Assembly: GCA_964433155.1 (NCBI GenBank)
Contig: CAYSQE010000015.1
Span: forward strand, 1 to 38,187
DNA length: 38,187 nucleotides
Source: 2-01-FULL-40-13 sp964433155
GTDB lineage: Bacteria; Patescibacteriota; Microgenomatia; UBA1406; GWC2-37-13
Reading direction: 5' to 3'
In this document: one piece after another, positions 9,551-19,800 of the stretch
Layout of the letters: every line of letters begins with the position of its first letter
How positions within the stretch are numbered: position 1 is the first letter of the stretch
The notes under the pieces: generated by a model
Database searches by the model: none
Told to the model about the DNA's origin: nothing
The model's input: the letters and a program-made list of their open reading frames with translations, nothing else
Made by a program: the position numbers and the translations under genes

Positions 9551-10234
9551 TTATTTTTGGGCTTTGAAAGCTATTATTAGTGGATAGTGTGGGTCGTTGT
9601 ATTCTAAATCTTTCAATCGCAGATCTTCTTGAGCTAGTCCAACCCAAAAAGCTTGTCCTGCCAATACATTTCCATATGATCCAACTCTTATTTTTTCTTG
9701 CTCAAAAAATTTGTTTAACAGATAATGAATACCTGTTGTAGTAAATCGCCAGTAATTCTGTTTAGGCTCAATATAAGGAGAAAGATAGGCCGATGTTCCT
9801 ATCAACCAACCACCTGGTTTTAGAATTCGATAACATTCACCTATTGCCGATGCCACATCGTCAATCATCCCAAGTATCTGGGTCAGTATTATGACATCGT
9901 ATCTATTGGCTGGAATAATTTTTTTTAGATTTCGTAAATCACCATAGATCGACGCTTTTTTGTTTTTATAATTGATATCTAATCCATCACAACGTTCCAT
10001 TTTTGCTCCACCGTATTTTTTAAGATATGTTGTATCGGTTATCTCTAATCCTGTTCCCTTTACTAAACTTTTATTTTCTTCAAGAAACTTTTCTATATAG
10101 TATCGATCAATTGGTGTGCCACGGTCAAAACCATATTTTTTGCTCGCAGGTTTTAATACATAATTTGATGCAGGTTTTAATAATCTGTTTATTATGGCTC
10201 TTAAAAATCGAAGCATATTAATGGAAGTATTCAT
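9551..10234 (-). CDS. Class I SAM-dependent methyltransferase
   Basis: 227 residues. An N-terminal DRGTPIDRYYIEKFLEEN block is typical of methyltransferases found in polysaccharide loci. The SAM-binding core is recognisable: GTGLEITDTTYLKKYG (motif I region, residues ~60-75), LDINYKNKKASIYGDLRNL (acidic residue after beta 2), YDVIILTQILGMIDDVASAIGECYRILKPGGWLIGTS (motifs II-III). It probably methylates a sugar or glycan terminus. It sits 7 nt after the kinase-like gene and 11 nt before a GT-C gene. The target is not predictable. Confidence 0.75.
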   Translation of the reverse strand: MNTSINMLRFLRAIINRLLKPASNYVLKPASKKYGFDRGTPIDRYYIEKFLEENKSLVKGTGLEITDTTYLKKYGGAKMERCDGLDINYKNKKASIYGDLRNLKKIIPANRYDVIILTQILGMIDDVASAIGECYRILKPGGWLIGTSAYLSPYIEPKQNYWRFTTTGIHYLLNKFFEQEKIRVGSYGNVLAGQAFWVGLAQEDLRLKDLEYNDPHYPLIIAFKAQK

Positions 10235-10241
10235 TTTAAAG

Positions 10242-11123
10242 TTATAGTGAATTCAATAATGCAACATCCCTCGCGTATTTTACATTTTTTGAGGTTATTT
10301 TCTGATTAAATAGCATTAAAGTTCGAAAAGCGATTAATGAAAAAATTGCCTCATTGTCTTCAAGTTTTTTTAAAAAATTAAGCAACCTTAATCTGATAAC
10401 CCTATTTGTCCAATGAGTACACAAAGGCGCAATACCATTATAAAGCTTTATTCCCCAACCTGCATCTTCCCAATCCATGAGGTAAATATCTTTTCCTACC
10501 ATAATAATATTGCTTGCGTTGATATCAGAATGGACAAACCCCTTCTTTAAGTTTCTACTTTTAATGAGAGGTAATACTTTTATTGCAACTAGAATGAGAC
10601 GTAGTGCATTTTGCGGATGAAGAAGGATTGCCCGGACGCATCTTCCAGGAATTTGAATTATGAGATCTCGTATATTATATTTTTTAAAAGTGAACTTTAT
10701 CGTACTCTTTTTGTCTAAATTAAGTCGCGTAACCATATTATAGGTATAAATCAGTATATCTGCTTGATTTTTGTCGGACTGATTAATGAGATAGGCTCCA
10801 TCGATAAAATCGGTGATTAAACATATTACACCGTTTTCTTCAATGATTGAGTGGACATTAGGTACAGATAACTTATACCCTTTATATTTAACGGGATCTC
10901 TTTGTAATTTTCTTCTGATATGACTGTATAACAAAGCTTCTTTTTGCAATGATTTATATCCGTATGTACTTTTTCCAATTGTTGATTTTACAAATAACCT
11001 TTTATTTTTTCTGTTTCTCACAATCATTCTAAATCTGCCAAACTCGTCACTTGATGGCAAATCTTCTATAATGTAATTTCTTTTTTGCAAAACTTTTATC
11101 ACTATATTAACGATTCCGTTCAT
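10242..11123 (-). CDS. Kinase-fold phosphotransferase (APH/choline kinase-like), second of tandem pair
   Basis: 293 residues. Kinase-fold landmarks are visible: RLFVKST (candidate ATP-binding Lys), LQKEALLYSHI (helix C Glu), ICLITDFIDGAYL (hinge), the catalytic loop GFVHSDINASNII (H-x-D-x4-N) and LMDWEDAGW (DFG-equivalent DWE). This matches aminoglycoside/choline/LPS-heptose kinase-like enzymes rather than protein kinases. The start overlaps the preceding kinase-like gene by ATGA (4 nt), which suggests translational coupling. In a glycan cluster it may phosphorylate a sugar; an antibiotic-resistance role is unlikely from context. Confidence 0.7.
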   Translation of the reverse strand: MNGIVNIVIKVLQKRNYIIEDLPSSDEFGRFRMIVRNRKNKRLFVKSTIGKSTYGYKSLQKEALLYSHIRRKLQRDPVKYKGYKLSVPNVHSIIEENGVICLITDFIDGAYLINQSDKNQADILIYTYNMVTRLNLDKKSTIKFTFKKYNIRDLIIQIPGRCVRAILLHPQNALRLILVAIKVLPLIKSRNLKKGFVHSDINASNIIMVGKDIYLMDWEDAGWGIKLYNGIAPLCTHWTNRVIRLRLLNFLKKLEDNEAIFSLIAFRTLMLFNQKITSKNVKYARDVALLNSL

Positions 11124-11995
11124 AGCGTTTTAATCAATCGTTGTAACTTTTCTAGATAGAATTGTTCTTGTTTGAAAGTTTTATATCTTTTTCCTAAGCG
11201 CTGAAGTAGATTGTAAACAATAAACGATATTAATGTTTTCTCCTCAGACACAGAAAGCTGAAATAATTTGATAGCTTCATTATATAATTCCTCTTGAAAT
11301 CCCTTTTGTAACCACAGCGAATTAAGTGCAATTGAAAGGTCATAATATTTATGACTCATACATCCTTGGGGAAAATCCAGTAAATAAACCGACTTTTTAT
11401 CATAAAGCATATTGCTTCCATTAATATCGCCATGACAGAAAATATTTGGATCTAACTTTAACCATATATTAATAAAGAGTAGCAATTTTGCATAACTATT
11501 AATAAATAAAAAAAAATAACCAGGATAATTCCATATATTTTTAATTAAAAAATAAGGAAGCGTTACAATAAGATACATTGGGCTTTTATTTGCAAGAAAA
11601 GATTTTCGCTGAGCATTTTTGATAGGGTTTACAGCAGACAAAAATTGTAAAACTTGAAGGTATGCTTCCTTTTGGGAAGATATTGATAGATCAAGTAGTG
11701 GTTTTCCCTCAACAAACTCTGTAATGAAAGCTCTACCTCCATTTACAGCTATTAAATCAATTGCTTTTGGCACATTGACTATTCTTTTATTTTTGGTTTG
11801 CCCATCAATTTCTTTGGAAAGATAAACTAAAGCGTCGAATTCTCTTTTTAAAAGAGAATCATGTTGTTCAAATTTACAAAAAACAAGGTCGCCTGTTTTT
11901 TTATCTTTGTATATGGCTTTCTTATTTTTACTTAATCCACCAAGTATTGGTCGAATAAATAAATACCGATTATCAATAATTTTAGGAAACATCAT
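11120..11995 (-). CDS. Kinase-fold phosphotransferase (APH/choline kinase-like), first of tandem pair
   Basis: 291 residues. It has VFCKFEQHD (candidate ATP Lys), LLKREFDALVYLSKEI (helix C), AFITEFVEGKPL (hinge), FCHGDINGSNML (catalytic HGD-x4-N) and YLLDFPQG (metal-binding D in place of DFG). All catalytic residues appear intact. It overlaps the flippase stop by 14 nt and the second kinase by 4 nt. The two kinases share the fold but little obvious identity, so they probably act on different positions or different substrates in glycan assembly. The substrate is inferred only from context. Confidence 0.7.
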   Translation of the reverse strand: MMFPKIIDNRYLFIRPILGGLSKNKKAIYKDKKTGDLVFCKFEQHDSLLKREFDALVYLSKEIDGQTKNKRIVNVPKAIDLIAVNGGRAFITEFVEGKPLLDLSISSQKEAYLQVLQFLSAVNPIKNAQRKSFLANKSPMYLIVTLPYFLIKNIWNYPGYFFLFINSYAKLLLFINIWLKLDPNIFCHGDINGSNMLYDKKSVYLLDFPQGCMSHKYYDLSIALNSLWLQKGFQEELYNEAIKLFQLSVSEEKTLISFIVYNLLQRLGKRYKTFKQEQFYLEKLQRLIKTL

Positions 11996-13340
11996 ATGAA
12001 GTTCGAATACGACTAATATGTTTTTTTAGGCGAATCGATTCATAAACTATCATCGTGAGAGCAGTAATGGAAAGGATGAAAGCGCTCAATAGAGCAACCG
12101 TTTGTAACCTATTATGATTTAGAAAAATTACAATAGCAATGATGGCTGATCCTGCAATATAGAATCTCGAGGGCAAAAAGTTTTTTTTTGCTATATTGAA
12201 TGTACTTATACACGAAGCGATTGCTAAAAGATACATGGCGCCAGAGTATGGCAATAGATATGAGGCGACAAAATGATCTTGTTTTTTGATAAAAAAACGC
12301 ATCATATCTAATGGAAATTGCCAGTAGAGAAAAAGTCCAAATAGCCCTGCGAATCCGACCATACCAGTTAACAAAAACATTGGTCTATATCCACTTCGTC
12401 CTTGTGCTTGCTCACGACTCACCAATGGAATGAGAGCTGTAAAAAGCATTTTAGCCCCAAAGTACAAAATGTTCCCCATTATTACTAGTAACGCATATTG
12501 TCCTGCTTGCTTCTGAGAAAAGTAGTGTTTGACAAGAAGAAAATCAATGCTGTTAATAATGACAAATCCTATTTTTGCAAAAAGAGAATTAAACAAAAAA
12601 CTGTAAATTTCTCGGGCTATTTCTGTTTTTAATCGAACACCTGTATGAAATACACTTAACATGTATTTTTCCTTAAGTGCAAAAAAAAGGGAGGTAGTAA
12701 ATGCGATTAATTCTGATCCGACTAGTGCGAGTATCGCCAATGATATAACTCTATTCAAAGACTGCATACCAGCTAAATTTATCAGCGCTAATTTTGTGAG
12801 AGCAGATATGATAAGAATTAAACTAATGCGTTTAAGGGCTAGTTGAGCCTTAAGAAAACCAAAAAAAATTGACTTTAAAAATAGAAAAAAGATAATGGGC
12901 GCAAATATACGAAGATACAAAGGAGTTATTTTAAAAAAATCGGAAATTGAACGTTCAAAAACTAGTGCTAAACCAATAATTGAAATACTTATAACAAACC
13001 CCGTACGAATAAGGAGTCGCATCGTTGCAATGGTTAAAGCTTCTGATTTTTTTTCGTTCCAATAGGCTGCAAAACGAGAGATTGTGGTTGATATTGCATC
13101 AGGAAGTACAGAGAGGATATTGGTCAATGAAGTAAAAACGCTTAACACGGCAAGTTGTTCAATAGTTAACAGTCTACTTGCTTGGATTGTAAACAACCAA
13201 GATATCCAACCTACGATGAAATTTGCCGATACATAGACTGACATTCCGCTTATAAATGCACTATTTTTTAGCCAGATTACGTAATCCTGAAGTAGTTGCA
13301 ATATTTCCAACTCCCCAGGAACGCCAGTCGACTTTTTCAT
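11982..13340 (-). CDS. Flippase of the MOP/PST family (Wzx-like)
   Basis: Up to 452 residues with about twelve to fourteen transmembrane helices and the Wzx-type N-terminus: NFIVGWISWLFTIQASRLLTIEQLAVLSVFTSL corresponds to the conserved 'aRyLgpeefG' region. It should flip lipid-linked glycan across the membrane. The ATG at 13340 makes an 80-nt overlap with the acetyltransferase. Alternatives are TTG 13301 (after GGGGAG) and ATG 13244 (no overlap). The hydrophilic leader LQDYVIWLKNSAFI looks homologous to the pre-helix region of other flippases, so a start upstream of 13244 is favoured. No Wzy-like polymerase is obvious in the cluster. Confidence 0.75.
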   Translation of the reverse strand: MKKSTGVPGELEILQLLQDYVIWLKNSAFISGMSVYVSANFIVGWISWLFTIQASRLLTIEQLAVLSVFTSLTNILSVLPDAISTTISRFAAYWNEKKSEALTIATMRLLIRTGFVISISIIGLALVFERSISDFFKITPLYLRIFAPIIFFLFLKSIFFGFLKAQLALKRISLILIISALTKLALINLAGMQSLNRVISLAILALVGSELIAFTTSLFFALKEKYMLSVFHTGVRLKTEIAREIYSFLFNSLFAKIGFVIINSIDFLLVKHYFSQKQAGQYALLVIMGNILYFGAKMLFTALIPLVSREQAQGRSGYRPMFLLTGMVGFAGLFGLFLYWQFPLDMMRFFIKKQDHFVASYLLPYSGAMYLLAIASCISTFNIAKKNFLPSRFYIAGSAIIAIVIFLNHNRLQTVALLSAFILSITALTMIVYESIRLKKHISRIRTSYDVS

Positions 13341-13899
13341 CTTTATACTTTTCTAAATCAACTTGTAATGCTTTTTTTATTTCTTTCTTTTGAATCCTAT
13401 CTTTTATTTTTCGAGCTGGAATACCAACAGCGATAGAATATGGAGGAATATCTTTGGTTACAACTGCTCCCGCTCCAATTACTGACCCTCTTCCTATAGT
13501 CACTCCCTCAAGAATAGTGACACTCGCTCCGACCCAAACGTCATCTTCAATTCTAATTGTTCCACGTGCATAACACTTTGAAAAAAACATAGGTTTTTTC
13601 CAGTTAGACATATCATGATTCTGGGCAACAAGTGTTACGTTTGGCCCGATCATAATATAGTTTCCAATTTCAACATGACTTCCCGTCGTTATGATGGTAC
13701 AGTTTTTGTTTATATAGACATGATGCCCAATCGATACATTGTAAGGTTCGATAATATCGGCGAAATAGATTCTACAATAGGAGCCCAGCGATCGTACCTT
13801 CAATCTGAGAAAAAACATATACCATCTTATCCGAATTGATGAGACTGTATGATAGAGATGTTTATATAAAGGAATGATTGTCCAAATTGTTTGTTTCAT
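13261..13899 (-). CDS. Left-handed beta-helix (hexapeptide) acetyltransferase, WbbJ/maltose O-acetyltransferase-like
   Basis: 212 residues. Hexapeptide repeats run from about residue 45 to 165: VSIGHHVYINKNCTI, VEIGNYIMIGPNVTLVAQNHD (catalytic-type His in the external loop) and WVGASVTILEGVTIGRGSVIGAGAVVTKDIPPYSIAVGIPARKI, the classic C-terminal signature. It transfers acetyl, from acetyl-CoA, to a sugar hydroxyl or amine. It has its own promoter (13916-13944), the start of a second transcription unit inside the glycan cluster. The C-terminal tail of about 30 residues lies in the 80-nt overlap with the flippase frame. Confidence 0.85.
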   Translation of the reverse strand: MKQTIWTIIPLYKHLYHTVSSIRIRWYMFFLRLKVRSLGSYCRIYFADIIEPYNVSIGHHVYINKNCTIITTGSHVEIGNYIMIGPNVTLVAQNHDMSNWKKPMFFSKCYARGTIRIEDDVWVGASVTILEGVTIGRGSVIGAGAVVTKDIPPYSIAVGIPARKIKDRIQKKEIKKALQVDLEKYKDEKVDWRSWGVGNIATTSGLRNLAKK

Positions 13900-13915
13900 A
13901 AGAAATTAAGCTTTA

Positions 13916-13944
13916 AGTATATCAAAATATCCTATAATAATCAA
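13916..13944 (-). promoter_or_regulatory. Internal sigma70-type promoter before acetyltransferase
   Basis: On the minus strand TTGATT (13944-13939), a 17-nt spacer and TATACT (13921-13916). It drives the acetyltransferase and probably everything down to 5.1 kb, so the glycan cluster can be read as two transcription units. Confidence 0.65.
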
Positions 13945-13951
13945 CGGAGCG

Positions 13952-15139
13952 CTAGCGGTATAATTGATCCAACTTTAAAGCCACTTTTTTCCAGCTATGC
14001 AAAAGGGCATATCTCCTGTTTGTCTCGCCCATCTGCTGTATTAATCGTGACTGTTTATTAGTCAATATATAATTAATTCTTTCGGCTAGAGTCTTACTAT
14101 CATACGTTTCAACACGGTATCCATTTATGTCAGTTTTAATCAACATTGGTAAGGCGGTATTATTTGCAACGATACAAGGAAGCCCCTGACTCATCCCTTC
14201 ATGCACAACATTACAAAAGCTTTCGTATCTTGCCATGTGTACCATCATTTGGGCATGCTTTATCAAATAGTACTTATCTATACCTCTCACAACGCCGACA
14301 AAAACCACTCTTTTTTCAAGGTTGAGCTTTTTTATAAGATTTTTTAACTCTTCAATGTAAGAGGATTTTTTGCTACCCGTTGCAGTGTCTAATTCTCCGG
14401 CAATAATATATTTTACTTTATTAGGGACTAGTGAAAGTGCTCGAATAGCAGTCTCATAATTTTTAATAAAATAGATTCTGCCAATCTGAATAATATAATT
14501 TCCAAACGCTTTGACCTTATCTTTTATTTCTTTACTAGCTCGTTTTTCTACATCTTCATACGCCTCATTTTCGATGCCGTTTGGAATTACATGAATAAGC
14601 TTATTTTTTATTCCATACTTTTCAATCTCCACTCTTTCCCATACTGATACAGCGCGTATCGCATCGACTGTCGTATTAACAAGTAATCTACCAATTGTAA
14701 GGTGATACAGCTTTTTCAAATAGCCTACTGGTAAAGAGAATATTGACCAATCAGGTGTATACCCACCATGAGGAATAAGAAAAAGCTTAAATTTTTTTAG
14801 GCGTAGAAATTTGAGAATTAGCCCGTAGAATAAGATAAAAATATGCGGTACTACATTAAAATTGTGAAGACAAATAACGTCAGTGTCTTTCCAGTTGATG
14901 TCTGGAATATATCCATACCACTTAAAAGAATATCGCCTGACCTTTAACCCTCGTATCAGTTCTCTTTCAGCTAAATGGTCTTTTTGAGTATGTGTATCTT
15001 GCGATGTGTGGATCGTAACATCCCAACCCATTTGAACTAAGATACTATACGTTTCTAAAATATTAGTTTCTATTCCTGCAGCTACCGGATAAAAATATTT
15101 GGTGATAACATCGATGTGTTTTTTCACTAGGCTACTCAT
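13952..15139 (-). CDS. Glycosyltransferase family 4 (GT-B)
   Basis: About 395 residues from ATG 15139, overlapping the deacetylase by 8 nt; an in-frame ATG at 15169 would overlap by 38 nt. The N-terminal Rossmann domain shows VITKYFYPVAAGIETNILETYSIL (GT4 glycine-rich acceptor site). The C-terminal domain has VIPNGIEN, IIQIGRIYFIKNYETAIRAL (GxxxxxKN..), VVFVGVVRG and HMARYESFCNVVHEGMSQGLPCIVANNTALP, which carries the ESFxxxxxEG donor-binding glutamates. It should transfer a nucleotide-activated sugar to the growing lipid-linked glycan on the inner membrane face. Confidence 0.85.
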   Translation of the reverse strand: MSSLVKKHIDVITKYFYPVAAGIETNILETYSILVQMGWDVTIHTSQDTHTQKDHLAERELIRGLKVRRYSFKWYGYIPDINWKDTDVICLHNFNVVPHIFILFYGLILKFLRLKKFKLFLIPHGGYTPDWSIFSLPVGYLKKLYHLTIGRLLVNTTVDAIRAVSVWERVEIEKYGIKNKLIHVIPNGIENEAYEDVEKRASKEIKDKVKAFGNYIIQIGRIYFIKNYETAIRALSLVPNKVKYIIAGELDTATGSKKSSYIEELKNLIKKLNLEKRVVFVGVVRGIDKYYLIKHAQMMVHMARYESFCNVVHEGMSQGLPCIVANNTALPMLIKTDINGYRVETYDSKTLAERINYILTNKQSRLIQQMGETNRRYALLHSWKKVALKLDQLYR

Positions 15140-15962
15140 AAAATTTCTTAACGAATGAATTCTTAACAAATTTTCTGAATAAAATAACGGAAGGACTCAT
15201 AAGATATTTGAATTCTGCCAGTGTATGAGTGTTATTGACACCAATACGCGGTACAGCGAAACGATTTGTTTTTAATGAGATAAGTTCATCATCCATACTA
15301 AAAGCCAGTCGGTAATTTGCTTTTTTGAGGGTAGAAATAATTGCTTGTGAATACTGGCCATTCGGGTAAGCAAAATAACGAATAGGAATTTTAAGTTCTT
15401 GTTCAAGTTTTTGTTTCGACTCTTCCACCTCAAAAAAGATATTATCTTGTTGTAGTTTTGTAAAACTAAAATGAGTCATACTATGACTCCCTATAGACCA
15501 ACCATCTTTAACAAGCTCTAATACTTCTGCGTTTTTTAAAAGGGGTGAATTTGTTTTAAGGGTTGTTCTATCAACATTGTCTCTATCTGCTATGAGAAAA
15601 AGGGTTGGGTAAATTTTACTCTCTCGCAAAAAATCCTTAATGTTAAGCAGATTTTTATCTCCGTCATCAAAAGTCAGAAGAATCGATGGCTTTTTTAGCT
15701 TAAACACTCCGTCTAGATACTTCTCAAAATCAGAGCCAGTGATAAAATCGTAGCGTTTCATTAAATACTCTATTTGCTTTTTGAACTCCTCAAGCTTCAC
15801 GCTACGCACCGAATCATCATTAGCGATACTGTGATAGCACAAAATAAAAACTTCAGGTTGTTTATTATTCATAACTCGGTCAAACTTTCCCATGACAATA
15901 TAGTTCAACCTTCTAACAGAAATAAAAAAAGCATTTCGCAAGCGATTGAGGATTTTATCCAT
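15132..15962 (-). CDS. Polysaccharide deacetylase (NodB homology, CE4)
   Basis: 276 residues. CE4 motifs appear in order: LLTFDDGDKNL (motif 1, TFDDG), IGSHSMTHFSFTKL (motif 2, H-S-x2-H metal ligands) and RYFAYPNGQYSQAI (motif 3). The N-terminus (VFILCYHSIANDDSVRS) is the PgaB-like lead-in. There is no clear signal peptide, only a basic N-terminus. It removes N-acetyl from an acetylhexosamine in a precursor or glycan. It overlaps the upstream GT2 gene by 8 nt and the downstream GT4 by 8 nt, so it is co-translated within the cluster. Confidence 0.85.
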   Translation of the reverse strand: MDKILNRLRNAFFISVRRLNYIVMGKFDRVMNNKQPEVFILCYHSIANDDSVRSVKLEEFKKQIEYLMKRYDFITGSDFEKYLDGVFKLKKPSILLTFDDGDKNLLNIKDFLRESKIYPTLFLIADRDNVDRTTLKTNSPLLKNAEVLELVKDGWSIGSHSMTHFSFTKLQQDNIFFEVEESKQKLEQELKIPIRYFAYPNGQYSQAIISTLKKANYRLAFSMDDELISLKTNRFAVPRIGVNNTHTLAEFKYLMSPSVILFRKFVKNSFVKKFYE

Positions 15963-16869
15963 TTCTGAATTTAAGTGATTTGGAACTTATAGCAATATCC
16001 CACGTCTCTTTTGTCTCTGAGGAAAAAATCGATTTTACCTTCATAAAAGTCAGAATTATTACATACATGATGAGGTGCAATGGATACCGGATGAAATAGT
16101 GTAAAAATGGTAACAACAAAATTCGAGGTGGATAGGAATAAGCTGATTTTACAAACGGTTTGCCAAATTCTTTGAGAAAAAGCTTTTGAGAATTATAGAA
16201 GCGAATGCTCTGTCGTTTATGATCATCTAAATTTTCTGGAGATCTAAAATACGCTTTTGTGTCAGTTGTGTAATAATATTGAAACCCATGATAAAGACAA
16301 TACAAAAAAGAATAGGCGTCTTCTCCAACGCTTCGCGGAAAGTGGATATTTGTATAAAGTTTGCGGGAAAATGCTCTCGCATTTCCACGACATGTATAAA
16401 TATTACTACCTTCCTTATAGATTTTGAATGCATCGTTTTTAATCTTGACGCTTAAATTCAATAGATTTCCTATAAACGTTTTTGCTGGCAAAGGCTCCAT
16501 TAAACATGAGACCATGTCTACTTTTTTATGTATCGGTTTTATCAGTTGTTCAAGAAAAAGGTTATCTCTAATAAGGATATCTGCGTTGAGAAGAACTAAC
16601 ACGTCGGAGGTCGTTTGTTTAATAATCTGATTTTGGCGAAATGCAGTGCCTCGCCTGTTTTTACCGTAAATAATTTTTATTTTTGGCCTCTTGATCACTT
16701 TAATCTCATCTACAGTCTTGTCTGAGCTTCCATCGGACGCAACAATAATATTGGTTAACTCATAGGACGCATTACTCTGTTTAAGAATTGATCTCAAAAG
16801 AGCTCCAATATTATTTTCTTCGTTATATGCTGGGATTCCAATAGTTACTGATAAAAGTTTTTTTTTCAT
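15955..16869 (-). CDS. Glycosyltransferase family 2 with C-terminal hydrophobic segment
   Basis: 304 residues. GT-A landmarks: VTIGIPAYNEENNIGALLRSIL (residues ~7-28), IIVASDGSSDKTVDEI, RRGTAFRQNQII and LLNADILIRDN (DxD equivalent, NAD). VGEDAYSFLYCLYHGFQ is the ED acid/base region. A hydrophobic stretch near 255-280 (ILLLPFLHYFIRYPLHLIMYVIIL) would tether it to the membrane. The start overlaps the giant upstream fusion by ATGA, implying coupling and matched expression. Specificity is unknown. Confidence 0.8.
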   Translation of the reverse strand: MKKKLLSVTIGIPAYNEENNIGALLRSILKQSNASYELTNIIVASDGSSDKTVDEIKVIKRPKIKIIYGKNRRGTAFRQNQIIKQTTSDVLVLLNADILIRDNLFLEQLIKPIHKKVDMVSCLMEPLPAKTFIGNLLNLSVKIKNDAFKIYKEGSNIYTCRGNARAFSRKLYTNIHFPRSVGEDAYSFLYCLYHGFQYYYTTDTKAYFRSPENLDDHKRQSIRFYNSQKLFLKEFGKPFVKSAYSYPPRILLLPFLHYFIRYPLHLIMYVIILTFMKVKSIFSSETKETWDIAISSKSLKFRNG

Positions 16870-19800
16870 GATTGAGTTATAATTGACAAACTTTTATCTG
16901 CGCTTTTCTGCCAGTCAAATTGCTGTGCCCAATACATAGCCTCAATCGACATCTTTGCACGAAGACTATCGTCTTTTATCAACTTCAAAATTTGAATTGA
17001 AAATTCTTTGACGCTTCCATAAGCTACTAAAAATCCACTGTGAGGGTTATCGACTGAATCTCTAAGGCCTGGGACATTTGAAGCAACAACTGGCGTAGCA
17101 CACGCATTAGCTTCTATGGTTGTGATACCCCATCCCTCCATAAACGACGGATTGACAAAAACCCACGCTTTCTGGTAAAGCTTTATCTTTTCTTGCTCAC
17201 TTATTTTTCCTAAAAAAGTAATCTTATTGAAGACGCTTAATTTTTTGGCCAACTTGATCAAATTATTTTTTTCCTCTCCTTCACCGGCAATAATGAAGTT
17301 AATATTTATCTGAGGAAAGTCTTGTAATATCTGTCTTACCGTATGGATAAACACATGCAGGCTCTTATAATACTTGAGTCTGCCAATGTAGGCTACTGTG
17401 GGGATGAAGCTTTTTTTGGCCGGTTGAAATAGTTCTAAATTGACTCCTGGATACACAATCTCTATCCCTGATTTTCCCAAACCCAAATTTTCTATTTCTT
17501 TTTTAGATGACTCAGAGATTGTGATAAACTTAATGTTTCTGTAAACCCACGGCATGAATTTATTTTCCAACAGAGAAGCAAATACGGCCAGTGGTTTAAT
17601 CAGCGATTGACGAAACACTTCTTGATGTACATGAAACATCAAACTATAAACACGTTCTTTGACGTAGAGCGGTGTAAAAAAAGGAATTCCGTTTTCACAA
17701 TCGATAATAGTATTGTATTTTCCTCTAAATTTTAAAAGATAATAGATAAACGCCCAAATATAAACAAAGTAAAAACCACCTCTTCTTATTATTTCTACTC
17801 CATCGATTATTTCATATCTCTTGCAGTTGCCATCATTGCCACAAAATAATGTAACTTTATAACCGTTTTGCACCCAGCGCTTTGCTAACTCGTGGATATA
17901 TACCTCTGCTCCTCCTGCAAACTTATGTTTTGTATCTCTCCAATTTAGTACTAAAATACTTTTTTCAGGTCGCTGATTTACTTGAACATTTGACTTGAAC
18001 CTAAACGCATCGAGAAAGTCAGTAATATTGCGTATAGCAAAATTGACCCTTCCAAAAAGAGCGTGCAATAAACCATTGACTTTAATAACTGGAAAAGATA
18101 AAGTAGATTTTTGTGAGAGTTTTCGTACATATTCTGGAGACTGGAGAAGAGCTTTTTCTCTATCGATATGAAAACCATGAATCGTCTTTGGCCAAAAATG
18201 CGGATTTTGGATAAGTTGAGTCACGGCTTTCCAGGCGGCAATACTCATACAGAGCCAGTAGAATGGAACAAGAAAGACATACTTTACAAGATCATAGTGT
18301 CCTCTTTTTACACACCCGATCATATAGTAATACATGTAGAGAAAGTTTCCAAAAACCAGTGAAAATACACCCATATAAAGAATCGGTGCTGGGAAAAATT
18401 GCTGGATGAAAGGCCCAGCTATCGGCCTGAAAGCGAAATAGGCGATCGTCGTGACCCACATCAGTGGATTTATGAACATCGAAAGAATCTTTCCTCCAAC
18501 AATCAATTGAAATGTGAATAGATGAAATTTTGAAGCACTCCTAATAAAATCTCTAGGATTTCTCATGTGCACCAGGTATGTCTGTAAATATCCCTTGATC
18601 CAGCGAGTCCGCTGTTGAAACCAATTCCTTAAATCGCTGTTGGCTTCTTCCAACGTGACCGAGTTTATCAAAGCAGTTCTATAGCCATGTTTGACTAAGC
18701 GCATTCCAAGATCACAGTCTTCTGTGACGTTGAATGAATCCCAACCTTTTAATTTTTTGAGATCAGCAATTTTGAAGTGATTTGAGGTCCCCCCAAGAGG
18801 AATTGGAGCAAATATAGACTGAAGCCCGGTTAGAACAAGGTCAAACCACAATGAGTATTCTGCTGTGAATATTCTTGTCAAAATATTGTGATGAGGATTA
18901 TAAAAATTGAGTTTCGCCTGGATACAGAATGTTTTATCATCGGTTTTTTGAAATGCTGCAAACACCTTCTTAAGCTGTTTTGGATCTGGAACGTCTTCCG
19001 CATCATAGACAACAATGTAATCACCTTTTGCTTTTGTTAACCCGTAGTTTAAAGCCTTAGGTTTTGTTTTAGGTAGAGAGTGTGGGACTACGACAATCTT
19101 AAAATAATCGGGTAGTTTATGGCTTTTTGCCTGGCGAACAGTTTCTTTATCGTCTTCTTCTAAAAGCAACATCACCTGTAGTTTCTCCTTTGGATAGTCA
19201 AGACGAGACATCGCAGTCACAAACTGAGGCAGTACTTCCCATTCGTGATAGAGTGGACAAAGAATGGTATAAACAGGAAGATCAGAGTTTTTTAATTTTA
19301 AAATTTCATCATTTGAAATATTTAACTCGGGCTTCTTTGAGAAGTTTCTTAAAATGAGAAATAGGTTGAAAACAAGATCGGCAAAATAGATAAAAGTAAC
19401 TACTCCAATTAAAACAATAGATGTAACAAGCCAATTGTAAAGAAGCCCAACGATTACAAGTAAAAGTAAGTTTAAAAAAACTAATTTTTGATTTACGTGT
19501 AAGGTTTTGAGCGCGCTTTCATGCAGTGACACATTGCTATGCGGTACGAAAGGGACTCCTTTGTAATGAAATCCTTCCTGTTTATATTTCTTATCATGTG
19601 GATGAAAGGGAATAGGCTCATGCTCAGCAAACTTTAGTCTTAAGGCTGATAATCCAATCTCTGCTGTTGCTGGGATAAGTGAGATCTTTGGTTTCTCATC
19701 CTGTCGCTTATCAAAAAAAATATTGTGATCTGCGATTTTATATCCTGCATGTTTGGCTTTAATAAGAAACTCAAGATCAAAGGACCATGGCCCAGGATTT

